Source: CAVSRC01 sp963798195 (GTDB lineage: Bacteria > Pseudomonadota > Alphaproteobacteria > Rhizobiales > Kaistiaceae). Taken from it: a stretch of DNA of 34,477 nucleotides. Below the pieces are notes generated by a model. That model was not told where the DNA came from, did not search any database, and worked only from the letters and a program-made list of their open reading frames with translations. Each line of letters opens with the position of its first letter. Position 1 is the stretch's first letter. Positions 16,972 through 25,061 of this stretch are shown here, piece by piece. The translations under genes were made by a program, and so were the position numbers. The DNA lies in NCBI GenBank assembly GCA_963798195.1, contig CAWCSF010000003.1, positions 1-34,477 on the forward strand. Direction: 5' to 3'.

Positions 16972-17820
16972 CTATGCGACGGAAGAATTGCCGCTCCGTT
17001 CCCCGACCGCGTTATTAGCGTTGCGGCGACCCGAGGCAGTTATGTGGGCAAGCGTCGACCCGCAGGCATCGGCGAACAATGGTGAGACGCTGATGCGATT
17101 CCTGCCTGAGGTCTTGGCGTCGTACAACGCCCGATCCGCATCCGCGTAAAGGTCGTCGAATCCGCGCCCGGCCCCACGTATCGCAACGCCAGCGGAAATC
17201 GTGACGTGGATCGCCGTGCCCTCGGCGATCACCGGAGTCATCGCAATGCGCGTGCGCAGATTTTCAAGACGCAGCACCAGAAGGGACGGTGCGACGTCCG
17301 ACGCCAGCAGAGCAAACTCCTCCCCGCCAAAGCGGCCAAGGCATCCAAGGTCGCCAAGCTCGGACTGCGCAACCCGGCTCACCATTTGAATCACCGCATC
17401 ACCCGTCATGTGGCCGTGATTGTCATTGACGCGTTTAAAACGGTCGATGTCGGCGATCACAAGCACCATCGTCTCAGGCGGCTGCAGGGCGGCCATCTGC
17501 ATTAGAGCGCGCCGGTTCAGAAGGCCGGTAAGTTCATCCGTGCGGCTGAGGACCTCGACCTCCGCCTTTGAGCGGAACAACTCCAGATGTGCCTTGCCGA
17601 TTGCCCGCGACACCGGAAAGGCAATGGCGGTGGCGAGGATAACGGTAATGCTCCAGGAGCGAAGGCTTTCCGCCCATCCAACGAAGAACAACATCTGATT
17701 GGCTACATCGGCCACCAGAGCAGCACCGGCGCAAACAAGGCAGGTGCGCAGAATGAATGCACTGAGTTCGCGGTCGTCGCGAATGACCGGATGGACGAAT
17801 TGGGAAAATGGGTGAGGCAT
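16972..17820 (-). CDS. Diguanylate cyclase (GGDEF), no I-site
   Basis: A 282-residue membrane protein predicted to make cyclic di-GMP. Two hydrophobic segments in the first 80 residues (for example TCLVCAGAALVADVANQMLFFVG, split here for length) precede a coiled linker and a GGDEF domain with DELTGLLNRRAL, DIDRFKRVNDNHGHMTGD and the active motif GGEEF at residues 165-169. The position where an RxxD inhibitory site would sit reads GDLG, so allosteric product inhibition is not expected, unlike the enzyme at 5249-6439. ATG 17820 has AGGAG eight bases upstream. The frame also opens back to 17916, but that extension looks random. Confidence 0.88.
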   Translation of the reverse strand: MPHPFSQFVHPVIRDDRELSAFILRTCLVCAGAALVADVANQMLFFVGWAESLRSWSITVILATAIAFPVSRAIGKAHLELFRSKAEVEVLSRTDELTGLLNRRALMQMAALQPPETMVLVIADIDRFKRVNDNHGHMTGDAVIQMVSRVAQSELGDLGCLGRFGGEEFALLASDVAPSLLVLRLENLRTRIAMTPVIAEGTAIHVTISAGVAIRGAGRGFDDLYADADRALYDAKTSGRNRISVSPLFADACGSTLAHITASGRRNANNAVGERSGNSSVA

Positions 17821-17921
17821 GCGGGCTCCTGGAGGTTGCGTGGAGCTTACGGACCGAGACTCGACGACCGGGTTACTTCGCGTGGTTGATGATTTCGTGA
17901 ACGGCGCTGGAGACATCCTCC

Positions 17922-18023
17922 GGGGTCACTTCAGACCCTATGCGAGGGGCACTTTGCACCCTGGTACGGGGATCACTTCAGACCCCGGTGATGGCGGAAT
18001 CCTCTGGGGTCACTTCTAGACCC
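17922..18023. repeat. Four palindrome-like GGGGTCACTTC-AGACCC repeats
   Basis: GGGGTCACTTCAGACCCT at 17922-17939, a diverged GGGGCACTTTGCACCC at 17946-17961, GGGGATCACTTCAGACCCC at 17968-17986 and GGGGTCACTTCTAGACCC at 18006-18023. Each unit has GGGTC-type and GACCC-type arms around ACTTC. All point the same way. They lie between the divergent diguanylate cyclase and DUF6074 genes; the last unit is followed directly by an AT-rich TACTATCTATATTTT, the best promoter -10 candidate nearby. Operator sites or replication iterons are both possible. Confidence 0.7.
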
Positions 18024-18045
18024 TACTATCTATATTTTGGCCTAG
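18024..18045 (+). promoter_or_regulatory. Candidate promoter next to the repeat array
   Basis: The segment CTACTATCTATATTTTGG is sharply AT-rich in a GC-rich setting and contains TATATT, a fair -10 box. The last palindrome (18006-18023) would cover the -35 region, so a protein bound there could repress the downstream gene. The gap of about 280 bases to the DUF6074 start weakens the link. Inference only. Confidence 0.25.
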
Positions 18046-18322
18046 GGGCGTTCCGGGGGGCGCTAGTCCCCTCGCGGGTTGCGCCTCGTGCGGTCGCGAT
18101 TGAAGCAGATGCGTAGTTCGATCCGCCGCACACCGCCCAGCGACATGGGGCCGCCTGCTGCAGCTTTCCGTGATTCGTCATTTTCGCGTCACTGGGGCGG
18201 CCGGAGGGGTCATCTCTCCGGCATCCCGCGAAGAAGAAGGAAGTTTCGCGCAAAGGATGGTGATTTCGCACCGTCGACCTCGGGCGCATCATGAGGACGT
18301 CGTCGTCTACCGGAAGCGACCT

Positions 18323-18568
18323 GTGTCCGCGAACGTTATTCCCTTCCCGGCCAATCGCCGTCGTATCTTCATCCGCCGGCACGCGTGTCGCATGGCGGAG
18401 ATGTCGGCGCGTGGGGCGCAGCGGTACCTTGCGCAGCAACTCCGCATCCAGTGCGAGACCATGGCACGGCGGGGTATTGCGCCCGATTTGGTTGCCTCTG
18501 AACGGTGCCAACTGGAGATCGCTATTCGGGCGGAAGCCACACGCCTGATCGCTGCGGGGGTCGCATGA
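18323..18568 (+). CDS. DUF6074 family protein
   Basis: A protein of about 81 residues. From GTG 18323 it reads VSANVIPFPANRRRIF, then IRRHACRMAEMSARGAQRYL. The VIPFP-x-x-RR opening and the following helical stretch match the DUF6074 family as I remember it. Its function is unknown. GGAAG about seven bases before the GTG supports this start; the frame also opens further upstream, to 18170. Its stop overlaps the next gene by four bases (ATGA, 18565-18568), so the two are coupled. They are commonly seen together in alphaproteobacterial accessory regions. Confidence 0.7.
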   Translation: MSANVIPFPANRRRIFIRRHACRMAEMSARGAQRYLAQQLRIQCETMARRGIAPDLVASERCQLEIAIRAEATRLIAAGVA

Positions 18569-19059
18569 GCCGGCGCCGCACCTCGGTCCTTTTCCGCAAA
18601 CCCAATGCGCCGCCACCCGATCAGCCGTGGATGTGGTTCACCCACGAGATGATGGAGTTGGAGGCATGGCGCGCGCTGACCCTGCCGGCTCGTAAGGTGA
18701 TCGACCGCGTCGTCATCGAGCACTTCGCGCACGGCGGCACGCAGAATGGGCAGTTGGTGGTGACCTATGATGACTTCGTGGGGTATGGCCTGAGCAGCCG
18801 GCGCATTACCGCACAGGCTATCCGAATTGCCGTTGCGCTGGGCTTTCTCGACATCGCAATGCGCGGCGTGCGGGCCTTTGGCAGCGCGCGGCGGCCCTCC
18901 CGATATGGCCTGACTTGGCTGCCCAGATCCGACCGGACCCCGGCTTCGAACCGGTGGCGTTCGATCGTTACCAAAGAAGACGCGCGTCGGCTCGTAGCGT
19001 CCGCGACGATGGCACACACAGAGACTACGACCAAAGCTCCAAGTCGTGCGGCCGCGTGA
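18565..19059 (+). CDS. Hypothetical protein, possibly winged-helix DNA-binding
   Basis: A 164-residue protein whose core is WMWFTHEMMELEAWRALTLP, then ARKVIDRVVIEHFAHGG, VTYDDFVGYGLSSRRITAQA and IRIAVALGFLDI. This arrangement (helix, helix-turn-helix with YDDF-x-x-YG, then a GF-x-strand wing) resembles the winged-helix domains of replication initiators and related regulators. It is an inference from pattern, not a family match. The start ATG 18565 overlaps the DUF6074 stop. The palindrome array upstream makes a DNA-binding role attractive: it could bind those sites. Confidence 0.6.
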   Translation: MSRRRTSVLFRKPNAPPPDQPWMWFTHEMMELEAWRALTLPARKVIDRVVIEHFAHGGTQNGQLVVTYDDFVGYGLSSRRITAQAIRIAVALGFLDIAMRGVRAFGSARRPSRYGLTWLPRSDRTPASNRWRSIVTKEDARRLVASATMAHTETTTKAPSRAAA

Positions 19060-19129
19060 CCGGTCACTCGCAGACAATTCGACTCGCCCTTTAATGCCGT
19101 TGTTTTCCTCGCGGTAGCTGTCCGCGCTC

Positions 19130-19955
19130 ATGCTGACTGCCTCGATCGCAAACGATCAATCCTGCGAGTGGCGCGTCGTGGGGCACCAAAAGCTAGGAAA
19201 CTTGCCAAGGTCCAAATACTGGGAGCAGGTCGTCGGCCTGATCTCGGACGGCGCGGCTGCGGCCGACGTGGCTGCGGCCACCTCACGCGCCGCCGAGGGC
19301 AGCATGCCGGACGTGAGTAACGATCCCGCCGTCCGCTTCGGCTTCTGGTTGCTGACGCAAATCCCCCTAGGCGGCCCGCGATCGCGACTTCACCGGCGCC
19401 ATGCGCCAGCTAGATCTGTCGTTCAGCAATGAACCTTCGCTGGAGGAGATCATAGCCGCCGCCTCGGACGCCATCGACAAACAGGTAAGCAAAGGTGGCG
19501 GCCGATCTGACTTCGGCGAGTTGGCGCAAATAGCCTTCTCGGAGAGCTTGTACGCGTTGGCTTCACGGGAACCGGACCTTCTCGGAGATGGTCCCGACAG
19601 AACCCGTATTGCACTCTCCAAGCTCGCCAGCAACCGCGGGTTCGCAGCGCTCTCGCGAGACTTTTTTTCGCGCCTGACGCGACGCCACCTCGCCTATTTC
19701 CTCAGTCGCGAGCTCGCGAACCACACCGGTCCGGAGCGCCGATTCGCCAACCTTCGGCAGAACCAGGACTTCTCCAGCGCCATCGACCTGCATTGCCGTG
19801 AGGCCTCCCGCATCATTCAGGAGTTCTCGGCCGAATGGTTCTCGAAGCATGTTTTCGAGGGCGGCATCGACCGGGACAAAGCTGGGCGATTTGTCCACGT
19901 TGCGGCGAAAAAGATTCGCGAGGAACTGCGTCGCAGGCACAGCCCGTATGGATGA
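19130..19955 (+). pseudogene. First gene of a QueC-like locus, unknown family, one frameshift
   Basis: The first frame from ATG 19130 (MLTASIANDQSCEWRVVGHQ, then FGFWLLTQIPL) must shift near 19370 to continue as AARDRDFTGAMRQLDLSF and on to AAKKIREELRRRHSPYG. Joined it gives about 275 residues, mostly helical, soluble, with no recognised motif. A DFGELAQIAFSESLYAL helix and a tail rich in basic residues are the most distinctive parts. The stop lies 8 bases inside the QueC-like gene that follows, so the two are coupled and probably act together. I do not recognise the family; it does not look like QatA or QatB. Confidence 0.55.
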
Positions 19956-21342
19956 GGTCGTCGTTGTCTGCGGTGGCCTGCCAGCTCCGAGGCGTCGTGG
20001 CGCTGCTATTCTGCGACTGGACGTGAACGAAGACGCTCCAGCCGACCAGCACGTCCAGATCAAGGTCGAGGCCGTTCTGAAGGGACTTCGGTCGACGATC
20101 CGCCGGACGCCATCATCGACCTTCTGGAGATTGCAGCCTACGTATACATCGCCGACCGGCTAGTGCGACGGGAAGGTTCGACCATGAGCCGTATGGGCGC
20201 CCGTTGGCGACGCCGGTTCAACTTCCACCTACCTGTTCGTCGCCCGGATCTGTGGACTAGCCCCGAAATCAACGGGGCCCTGATCGACGCGCTTTCGTTT
20301 CTTTCCGAAGACACATTCTTCTTCACTTTCGAGCAGTTCGATCACGCCATCCGGCGTCAACCCAGCTGACATTCGACGATCCGGGCGCGCGCAAGTTCGC
20401 GGCCGACATCGGTGATGATGTTTTCCGGCGGACTCGGATTTACTTGCTGGCGCGGTAGAGCAGACTCCTCGCCGACGGCAAGCGCGCCGTCCTGGTGGCG
20501 CACCAAAGCGCCAATGCCATCGCCCACCGGCAAAATGTCCTCGCGCAGCGCTGCGCGGAAACGCCCGCCGCGAACTCGATGCTCTATCTGCCGGTCTGGG
20601 TCCGCAAGGGTGACCAGCAACCCGTCGAACACACGCAGCGTCTGAGGTCGTTCCTGTTCGCGGCACTGGGCATATGATTGCGCGCCTGTTCAACCAGGAT
20701 CGCCTGCTGTTCTTCGAGAATGGCATCACGAGCTTCAACCTGCCGGTAGCCGAACACGTCATCGGAACGCGGGCCAGTCGCACGACTCATCCGCGGTACC
20801 TGAAGTCATGGCACGCCTCGCTTCGCTTCTTCTCGACCGGCCGTTCGACGATCGACAATCCGTTCCTCTGGCTGACGAAAGCGCAGGTCGTGCGGCGGCT
20901 CGGCGGACAACGATCTGACCACCTCATTCCGCTGACGACGAGTTGCGCGCAGGTGCGGCAACTGTCCTTCGACCAGCGCCAATGCGGCGTCTGCTCGCAG
21001 TGCGTCGAGCGCCGCTTCGCTCTGCTCGCGGCCGGCATGGGAGACACCGAACCACCGGGCGCCTATGCCGTCGATCTGTTTGACGGGCCCTACGATGCAC
21101 ACCATAAGGCAGCCATGGCGGCTCACCATGTGCTTCGCGGCCGTCAGTTCGCCGGCATGTCGGAGACCGCCTTCGTCGCTTCGAACGGTGAGATATTCCG
21201 CGCGCTATCGAGCCTTGCCGGGCAGCAGTCGCCGACAACCTCCGAAGCATCCACGATCTTCATCGCCGCTACGGGCGATGAGATTGTGACGGTCGTCAAT
21301 CAGCGGCTGCGCGCTGCCGCAAATCTCGAATGCCGTTCTTAA
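19948..21342 (+). pseudogene. QueC-like PP-loop ATPase (QatC/Cap9-type), many frameshifts
   Basis: The C-terminal frame (20674-21342) is intact and diagnostic: FFENGITSFNLPVAEHVIG, TRASRTTHP, then CAQVRQL and CGVCSQCVERRF, the zinc-binding cysteines of the 7-cyano-7-deazaguanine synthase (QueC) family. Upstream, LYLPVWVRKG and VLVAHQSANAIAHRQ fit the PP-loop domain, and an SGGL motif near 20425 is the ATP-binding loop. Its following DS is spoiled by a frameshift. I count about six frame changes between 20090 and 20680, so the gene is dead as written. No other queuosine genes are nearby, which points to the defence-associated QueC relatives rather than tRNA modification. Confidence 0.7.
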
Positions 21343-22065
21343 GTCCCGCCAACGTCTTTGCTATCCATTCCTGACGCCGCCATCTGACCGGGGAACTTCG
21401 ATCCGCGATACCGTCGAAACGGAAGAACCAGTTTCCGACGCGGCCGGAAGTCCGCAAGCCGGCAGTTCGTCAGCGTCCCGCACCGTGGTGATCGCGATCG
21501 ATGAGCGAAAGCAGAAGGTCGTGCTCGAGGGCGGCGAGACAATCGGCGGCAAGTGCTTCCTGCTGTTGAGCGCATTGGCATCGCAGCACAGAGCTGACAC
21601 AGACGAGCAAAGAGATCCGGAGGCTTTCAAGTTCACCCGTTCCGAGATCTCTGCTTGAAGCCGCTTGGCGCGTCCGACACAGCCGCCCTTAGACAGCAGG
21701 TCCTGCGGGCGAGGAAAGCGATCGCTGACGCATTCTGCCGGGGCAGCGGCTACGACCTTGACAGGAGGACGTGGTGCAGAGCCGTCCCTGGTCCGGCTAC
21801 CGACTCAACCCGTTCGTGATTTTGGTCGATCCGAAGCAGATTCGCCGATGCCGAAAACGTCAACGGCGTCACGACTTCGCCGGCACGACGTCACGACTCC
21901 AGACGCCGACCACGGAAAAGGCTGACTTTTCGCGCCGAGTACGCGTCACGACTTTCTCTCTCGGTGAATACATCAGTCGCGCCGCATCCGGCGAGCATCA
22001 TCGCGCATATCAACGCAGCTCGGTGCCTCGGTGGCCTGTCGAGCGAAATGGAGATCGCGCGATGA
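21330..22065 (+). pseudogene. Third gene of the QueC-like locus, winged-helix-like, frameshifted
   Basis: ATG 21330 overlaps the end of the QueC-like gene by 13 bases. Frame changes are needed near 21370, 21657, 21780 and 21845. The recognisable part reads RTVVIAIDERKQKVVLEGG, KCFLLLSALASQH, KFTRSEI, LKPLGASDTAALRQQVLRAR and WSGYRLNPFVILVDPKQI. That order (strand, helix, helix with LRQQV-x-RARK, then a hairpin with GYRLNP) is like a response-regulator-type winged helix. A DNA-binding role is inferred. The last part (to TGA 22063-22065) is uncertain, though that stop overlaps the next start. Confidence 0.5.
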
Positions 22066-22328
22066 ACCGACCGAACTATGCCGTAAGCATTCCCGCAATT
22101 GAGCGAAAGGCGCAAACCCGATTGCGCCGAGCCGAAGTGTCCGTCACCTTGACCAGAGTGACCTCGGTCGCCGCTGGAACATGAGCGTCCGAACATTGGA
22201 GCGCTGGCGCTGGTCGAAGACGGGGCCCAAAATACATCAAGGTGGGCGGCCGAGTTCTGTATCGCCTCGCGGACATCGAAGCTTTCGAGGCCGCCAATCT
22301 GCGCCTCCGTGATGACGACGAGGGCTGA
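22062..22328 (+). pseudogene. Excisionase-like HTH protein, frameshifted
   Basis: ATG 22062 overlaps the preceding stop (ATGA). After MNRPNYAVSIPAIERKAQTR the frame changes near 22150 and again at an A-run near 22234. The joined protein contains DLGRRWNMSVRTLERWRW and GPKYIKVGGRVLYRLADIEA. This is the typical MerR-like HTH of small excisionase or AlpA-type proteins, which bind DNA and direct recombinases. About 88 residues when restored, normal for the type. It precedes a recombinase cassette, which fits a directionality factor. Confidence 0.65.
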
Positions 22329-22375
22329 GTTGCCTTCGACGCCGAGTGCCTGGGCATCGCTGGTCTCGCGCGCGG

Positions 22376-22550
22376 ATGACCGACGCCCGCGAGCGCATCG
22401 CCGAGATCGGCGAGATCCTGGCGCTCGGGCTGGTTCGGCTGCGGGCCCGGCAGTCAAGTCGAACTCGCTGCCGACGACGGAGAAAGTTCGCTGGACTGTG
22501 TCGGCCACCAGAGCGGTGATGCCAACCCGGAGAACGGAGAACGCGGGATG
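22376..22550 (+). pseudogene. Short recombinase-cassette protein, frameshifted
   Basis: ATG 22376 opens MTDARERIAEIGEILALGLV, followed by RLRARQSS. The frame changes near 22458 and continues as VELAADDGESSLDCVGHQS and GDANPENGERG. I remember this short protein family sitting between an HTH gene and a DUF2924 gene in alphaproteobacterial recombinase cassettes; its function is unknown. It ends at the DUF2924 start. Confidence 0.55.
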
Positions 22551-23001
22551 ACCGACACCGTGCTGGCGCGGCTGGCGGCCCTGAAGACGATGCCGATCGG
22601 CGGAGCTGAAGCAGCAGTGGCGCGACCTCTTCGAGACGCGAGCCGCCGGTCTTCAATCGGCGCTACCTCGAAAGCCGCCTCGCCTACCGCATCCAGGAAC
22701 TGGCCTACGGCGGCCTGAAGCCCGAGACGGTCGAGTACCTCGAGGCCCTCGGCGAGCAACTGTCGAAGGCAAGGCGCTCGGGCAAGCGCCGCTTCGACGA
22801 TGCCGAACCGGCCCGATCGCCGGCACCCGGCTGATCCGCGAATGGCAGGGCGTCGAGCACTGCGTCACGGTCCGGGACGCACGACTTCGAGTACCAGGGC
22901 CGGCCCTACAAGAGCCTCTCGTCGGTCGCCCGCGCCATCACCGGCACGCGGTGGAACGGCTGGTCTTCTTCGGCCTCAAGAACCAGCGGCGCCGGGCATG
23001 A
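22548..23001 (+). pseudogene. DUF2924 family protein, frameshifted
   Basis: ATG 22548 opens MTDTVLARLAALKTMP. Frame changes near 22595, 22645, 22800 and beyond 22870 connect AELKQQWRDLFET, FNRRYLESRLAYRIQELAY, GGLKPETVEYLEALGEQL, AGTRLIREWQGVEHCVTV and RPYKSLSSVARAITGTRWNG. This is the DUF2924 family, about 150 residues, almost always encoded directly before a large serine recombinase in alphaproteobacteria. Its role is unknown, perhaps a recombination accessory factor. Its stop overlaps the recombinase ATG (ATGA at 22998-23001). Confidence 0.75.
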
Positions 23002-24346
23002 GCCGGACCCGACCCGCTCGAGACCGCTGCCTCGCCGTCCCGCGTCGTCCTGAAGCGCCGCTGCGCGGTCTACACCCGCAAGTCCACCGAGGAAGGCCTC
23101 GACATGGAGTTCAACTCCCTCGATGCCCAGCGGGAGGCCTGCGAGGCCTATGTCGCCAGCCAGAAGGCGGAAGGCTGGCTCCTCGTCCCTGACCGCTACG
23201 ACGACGGCGGCTTCTCCGGCGGCACCCTGGAGCGCCCTGCCCTGAAGCGCCTGCTGGCCGACATCGAGGCCGGGCAGGTCGACATCGTCGTCGTCTACAA
23301 GATCGACCGGCTCAGCCGCTCGCTGATGGACTTCGCCAGGCTGGTCGAGGTGTTCGACCGCAAGGGCGTCACCTTCGTCTCGGTCACCCAGTCGTTCAAC
23401 ACCACCACCTCGATGGGCAGGCTGACCCTCAACATCCTGCTCTCCTTCGCCCAGTTCGAGCGCGAGGTGATCGGCGAGCGCATCCGGGACAAGTTCGCCG
23501 CCTCCCGCAAGAAGGGCATGTGGATGGGCGGCTGGGCGCCGCTCGGCTACGACGTGAAGGACCGCAAGCTGGTCATCGACGAGGCCGAGGCCGCCAAGGT
23601 CCGACATATCTTCGAGACCTTCGCCAAGACCCGCTCCGCCACCGCCATCGCCCGGGAACTGGCCGCCGAAGGCTTCGTCAACCGATACGGCCAGAGCCTC
23701 GACAAGGGCCGCATCTACAAGCTCCTCCACAACCGGGTCTACATCGGCGAGGCCGTCCACAAGGGGACGGCCTATCCCGGCGAGCACGAGGCGATCATCC
23801 CGAAGCCCCTCTGGGACAAGGTCCAGGCCGTCTTCGCCGAGAGCCCCAACAAGCGCGCCGGCAAGACCCGCGCCCAGACCCCCGCCCTGCTCAAGGGCCT
23901 GATCTTCGGACCGACCGGGCGGGCGATGTCGCCGACCCACACCCGCAAGGGCCAGAAGCTCTACCGCTACTACGTCAGCCAGGCGGTCATCAAAGGCGAG
24001 AAGGACGACAGCCCGATCAACCGGGTCCCGGCCGCCGAGATCGAACGCGCGGTCATCGACCAGCTTCGCATCCTCCTCCGCTCGCCCGAGATCATCGTCG
24101 CGACATGGCGGGCCGCGAGGAAGGACCTCCCCGACCTCACCGAGACCGAGGTCCGCGACGCCCTCCTCTCCTTCGACCCGCTCTGGGACGAACTGTTCCC
24201 CGCCGAGCAGGCCCGCATCGTCAGCCTCCTCGTCGAGCGCGTGCAGGTCACGCCCGACGGCATCGACATCACGCCTCCGCACCGACGGCCTCACCGCGTT
24301 CCTCGGCGAGTTGCGGACGCCCGACGCCGAGCGGGAGGCGGCGTGA
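22998..24346 (+). pseudogene. Large serine recombinase, frameshifted at both ends
   Basis: The long frame from 23104 to about 24270 encodes a large serine integrase: FNSLDAQREACEAYV, VYKIDRLSRSLMDFARLV, SFAQFEREVIGERIRDKF, then a recombinase domain (GYDVKDRKLVIDEAEAAKVR) and a zinc-ribbon-like region. The catalytic serine lies upstream, in AVYTRKST, in the same frame but without any start codon after the TGA near 22999. The natural ATG 22998 is in another frame. A second shift near 24270 moves the C-terminus to the frame ending LGELRTPDAEREAA. As written, no active recombinase with its catalytic serine is made. Confidence 0.82.
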
Positions 24347-24450
24347 TGGCGGGGCGGGCTGACGGCAGCAGCACGCAGGCGCGGGACGAGCGTGGCGGGA
24401 CTGCTACTGGTGCGAAGGTTCGCTGCAAGCGGGTCCCGAGCGCGGCATGA
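24346..24450 (+). CDS. Possible small protein after the recombinase
   Basis: ATG 24346 overlaps the recombinase stop (TGATG), and the frame ends at TGA 24448-24450, which overlaps the next ATG at 24447. The 34-residue product (MAGRADGSSTQARDERGG at its start) has no recognisable features. The overlapping start and stop are its only support. Confidence 0.25.
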   Translation: MAGRADGSSTQARDERGGTATGAKVRCKRVPSAA

Positions 24451-24863
24451 CCACGCCGGGAACCGACGCGGTCGGCGACTGCGGCTGCATCGCGCTCCGT
24501 CACCGTTCGCGTCCCCATGCACTTCCAGAGGCGCGGGGGCGCAAGGCAGTGATCGCTTCCGCAGGAGCAAGGCGGAGCGGTCGCTCGACCCAAGCGGCGC
24601 CCGCCCCGATCCCGTTCTCGCTGCCCTCGCTCGCGCCTTCTACTGGCGCAAGCTCATCGACACCGGCGCCGTCGCCTCCATCGCCGAGATCGCGGCCGCC
24701 GAGGGCGTCAGCGCCGCCTACATCAGTCGCCTGATGCGGCTCACCTGCTCAAGCCGGAGACGGTACTGCGGCTGCTTGAATGCAGGAGGATGACGCCGCA
24801 GTAACCTTGGCCGATGCTCGACCAACGCCGGTCGTGTGGAAACAGCAACCCCGCGGATCGTGA
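24447..24863 (+). pseudogene. Recombinase-associated HTH protein, copy 1, frameshifted
   Basis: ATG 24447 opens MTTPGTDAVGDCGCIA. After frame changes near 24495, 24535, 24745 and 24790 the joined protein reads VTVRVPMHFQRRGGRK, DPSGARPDPVLAALARAFYW, RKLIDTGAVASIAEIAAAEG, VSAAYISRLMRL, KPETVLRLLE and PTPVVWKQQP. The SIAEIAAAEGVSAAYISRL part is an HTH. I know this family as the gene after the large recombinase in these cassettes. A second, partial copy lies at 27425-27700. Confidence 0.65.
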
Positions 24864-25061
24864 CGCGGCCATCTGCTTCTGACCCTGAGCGGCCCTGGCA
24901 TGCTCCCGGAATCGATCCATTCCTGAGGCGCAGCGGCGAACGATTTGCGCGATTGGCCAAATCTCCTGCGCGACCCGTCAATCCCATCGCGCCGGGCCTT
25001 GCCTAATGTCCCGGTCATGCACCGGCGAGCCCGCCGGGCAGGATCAAAAAGGAACGGACAA

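Noticed and set aside
17922..18023. A CRISPR array
   Set aside because: Units are short, diverged and palindromic, with spacings of a few to twenty bases, and no cas genes occur in the window.
19948..21342. Calling the QueC-like locus a standard Qat system
   Set aside because: No QatA-like ATPase, QatB or TatD-like QatD was seen. The neighbours are an unknown helical protein and a winged-helix-like protein.
19948..21342. Programmed frameshifting in the QueC-like gene
   Set aside because: About six shifts at unrelated sequences, one of them destroying the ATP-binding SGGLDS motif, fit decay or errors rather than a recoding signal.
22906..24570. A 554-codon open frame on the minus strand opposite the recombinase
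   Set aside because: Its translation is a low-complexity run of Gly, Asp, Leu and Val typical of the reverse frame of a GC-rich gene. The plus strand has clear recombinase motifs over the same bases.
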